From an uncultured bacterium (lineage in GTDB: Bacteria > Cyanobacteriota > Vampirovibrionia > Gastranaerophilales > Gastranaerophilaceae), in the NCBI GenBank assembly GCA_902489575.1, contig CABUAQ010000023.1, forward strand, positions 1 through 23,044: a stretch of 23,044 nucleotides of DNA. Direction: 5' to 3'. The notes under the pieces were generated by a model, which made no database searches, was not told where the DNA came from, and was given only the letters and a program-made list of their open reading frames with translations. A program made the position numbers and the translations under genes. Below, piece by piece: positions 21,867 to 23,044 of this stretch; the first letter of the stretch is position 1, and every line of letters begins with the position of its first letter.

Positions 21867-22715
21867 GTGCAAGATTTTTATAAAATAGACAAACTGAATT
21901 TTTTAACAGCCGGAATGCCTTTATCTACGGGTAAAGGCGGATATCCAAGAGCCTTTGATATTATTGAAGAAATGGGACTGGATGGAATAGAAGTTGAGTT
22001 TGTACACGGAGTACGAATGTCAGATGAAACAAGGGCATTCCTTAATAAAATTCAAGCAGAAAAAAATTTTATTCTAACTGCACACGGTCCCTTTTATATC
22101 AACCTGAATTCAAAAGAAGAAGACAAAATTGAAGCAAGTGTTCAGCGAATCATTGATACTGCTAAAACTGCATCCGATTTTGGCGGATATAGTATAACAT
22201 ATCACGCCGCATTTTATATGGGCAAAGACAAAGAAACAGTCTATCAGCAGGTTAAAAACCAAACACAAAAAATCATTGAAACCCTTGATGCCCATAACAT
22301 AAAAATTTGGATAAGGCCGGAAACTACCGGGAAAGCTACCCAATGGGGAGATTATGAAGAAATTATCAGACTTTCAAAAGAGTTTGAACAAGTTTTACCT
22401 TGTGTAGATTTTTCTCACATTCATGCCAGGACTGCCGGGGAATATAATACATATGATGAGTTTTGTAAAGTTTTGGAACGCATAGGTACTGAACTTGGAG
22501 AATTTGCGCTTAATAATTTCCATGCACACCTTGCAGGAATTGAATATACTAAAAAAGGCGAAAAATGCCACCTTATATTAGAAGACTCAGATATGAATTA
22601 TAAAGACTTACTAAAGGCTCTAAAATCATTCAATGTGAAGGGAGCTTTAGTTTGCGAAAGTCCAAATATTGAAACTGATGCAAAATTATTAAAAGATTAT
22701 TATATGAGTCTTTAA
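21867..22715 (+). CDS. nfo: Endonuclease IV-type TIM-barrel protein (AP endonuclease)
   Basis: The 282-residue protein starts at GTG with AGGAGG five bases upstream. It matches the endonuclease IV fold, a zinc-dependent enzyme that cuts DNA at abasic sites in base-excision repair. Metal-ligand blocks appear in order: LTAHGPFYIN (His), SITYHAAFY (His), IRPETTGK (Glu), CVDFSHIHAR (Asp, His), NFHAHLAGI (His), GEKCHL (Glu/His), LVCESPN (Glu). The GEKxH form and length fit the archaeal/Firmicute-like branch rather than the E. coli enzyme. All expected ligands seem present, so activity is likely. Sugar-isomerase TIM barrels are an alternative but lack this full set. Confidence 0.85.
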   Translation: MQDFYKIDKLNFLTAGMPLSTGKGGYPRAFDIIEEMGLDGIEVEFVHGVRMSDETRAFLNKIQAEKNFILTAHGPFYINLNSKEEDKIEASVQRIIDTAKTASDFGGYSITYHAAFYMGKDKETVYQQVKNQTQKIIETLDAHNIKIWIRPETTGKATQWGDYEEIIRLSKEFEQVLPCVDFSHIHARTAGEYNTYDEFCKVLERIGTELGEFALNNFHAHLAGIEYTKKGEKCHLILEDSDMNYKDLLKALKSFNVKGALVCESPNIETDAKLLKDYYMSL

Positions 22716-23044
22716 ACTAAAAATAACTTCTGTAAAACATTACATTACAAAATAAGAGTAAATAATAAAGACCTTTAACCAAACCCTATGTTCCATCATT
22801 GCGAAAGGGTAAAGTGGCTGTGAAAATTCAGGGGTAAATATAAAGAATTAACTAAGACGAATATTCATCATTGCAAGGACGAACGCACGTGAAGACGCGG
22901 CAATCTATTTCATTAACTTGTATTGAGCTTTTTTATTTATGAATTTCACATCTTTTGAAATAAATACCATTTACTCTCTGGATTGCATCGCTATCGCTCG
23001 TAATGACGGTGCTCGCCGCACGGGGTATTTTGCTACCAACTATA
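22716..23044. other. Non-coding tail with interspersed inverted repeat
   Basis: No gene is visible in the last 329 bases. A left arm (TCATTGCAAGG...GGCAATCTA, 22868-22907) and a right arm (about 22976-23008, GGATTGCATCGC then CTCGTAATGACGG) are inverted and imperfect. They belong to a widespread class of 'ATTGCGAG...' intergenic repeats. A short CATTGCGAAAGG at 22795-22810 may be a decayed third piece. The window ends just after the right arm. Confidence 0.5.
22868..23008. repeat. Interspersed inverted-repeat element
   Basis: About 40-base imperfect inverted arms flank a ~68-base AT-rich centre. GC content is clearly higher in the arms than in the surrounding DNA. The structure could fold into a long hairpin in RNA. 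No transposase is present; mobilisation, if any, would be in trans. Confidence 0.5.

Noticed and set aside
21776..21883. 35-codon hydrophobic frame MFQNTQFLTAAIYAILILAI...
   Set aside because: It has no ribosome site, overlaps the next gene's start and contains that gene's extended -10 promoter, so the hydrophobic look is probably due to base composition.
1..23044. CRISPR array, tRNA or rRNA genes
   Set aside because: No regularly spaced direct repeats, cloverleaf ends or rRNA signatures were found on either strand by eye.

Overview
The window is AT-rich, uses the standard code and is bacterial. Most genes have clear Shine-Dalgarno sites, but several appear leaderless. The DnaG/RpoD/LepA set, the GGDEF/HD-GYP regulator, the Cys-rich C_GCAxxG_C_C protein and many small orphan proteins would fit a gut Gastranaerophilales (Vampirovibrionia/'Melainabacteria')-like genome. 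That placement is inference; the sequence only fixes an AT-rich, probably host-associated bacterium.

Bases 1-6550 are an accessory island. A complete minus-strand polymorphic-toxin-like gene (4814-6382) has a convergent membrane-protein gene overlapping its 3' end (4484-4831). A second copy of the module lies to its left. Its 169-bp promoter/leader matches the first copy except for one T, 234 bp of coding sequence carry about 5 differences, and the C-terminus is diverged. It has lost about 195 N-terminal codons and is split: its last ~70 codons lie at 183-396, the rest at 3536-4258. Between the halves sits a ~3.14-kb plus-strand phage fragment carrying a BECR/LPD3-like domain fused to a MuF head-morphogenesis protein, then a DUF2213-like protein carrying a second BECR-type nuclease-like domain. 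A second convergent membrane gene (2-208) overlaps the broken toxin's end, so both toxin copies have the same partner layout.

Bases 6550-7800 hold three small proteins of unknown function and a long leader. Bases 7809-9812 encode a GGDEF plus HD-GYP protein for c-di-GMP turnover, followed by a bidirectional terminator shared with the convergent dnaG-rpoD operon (12876-9892). Next come a small hypothetical gene, twin tandem HTH regulators with the same 43-nt leader, and two minus-strand orphan genes with complementary 5' and 3' UTR segments. A LuxR-type HTH protein, lepA and a missed 52-aa gene follow.

The right part (17779-22715) runs on the plus strand: a pterin-binding methyltransferase-like protein, a large secreted TPR protein followed by a lipoprotein, a Cys-rich C_GCAxxG_C_C protein and an endonuclease IV-type TIM barrel. 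The last 330 bases hold an interspersed inverted-repeat element and no gene. No rRNA, tRNA or CRISPR array was seen.
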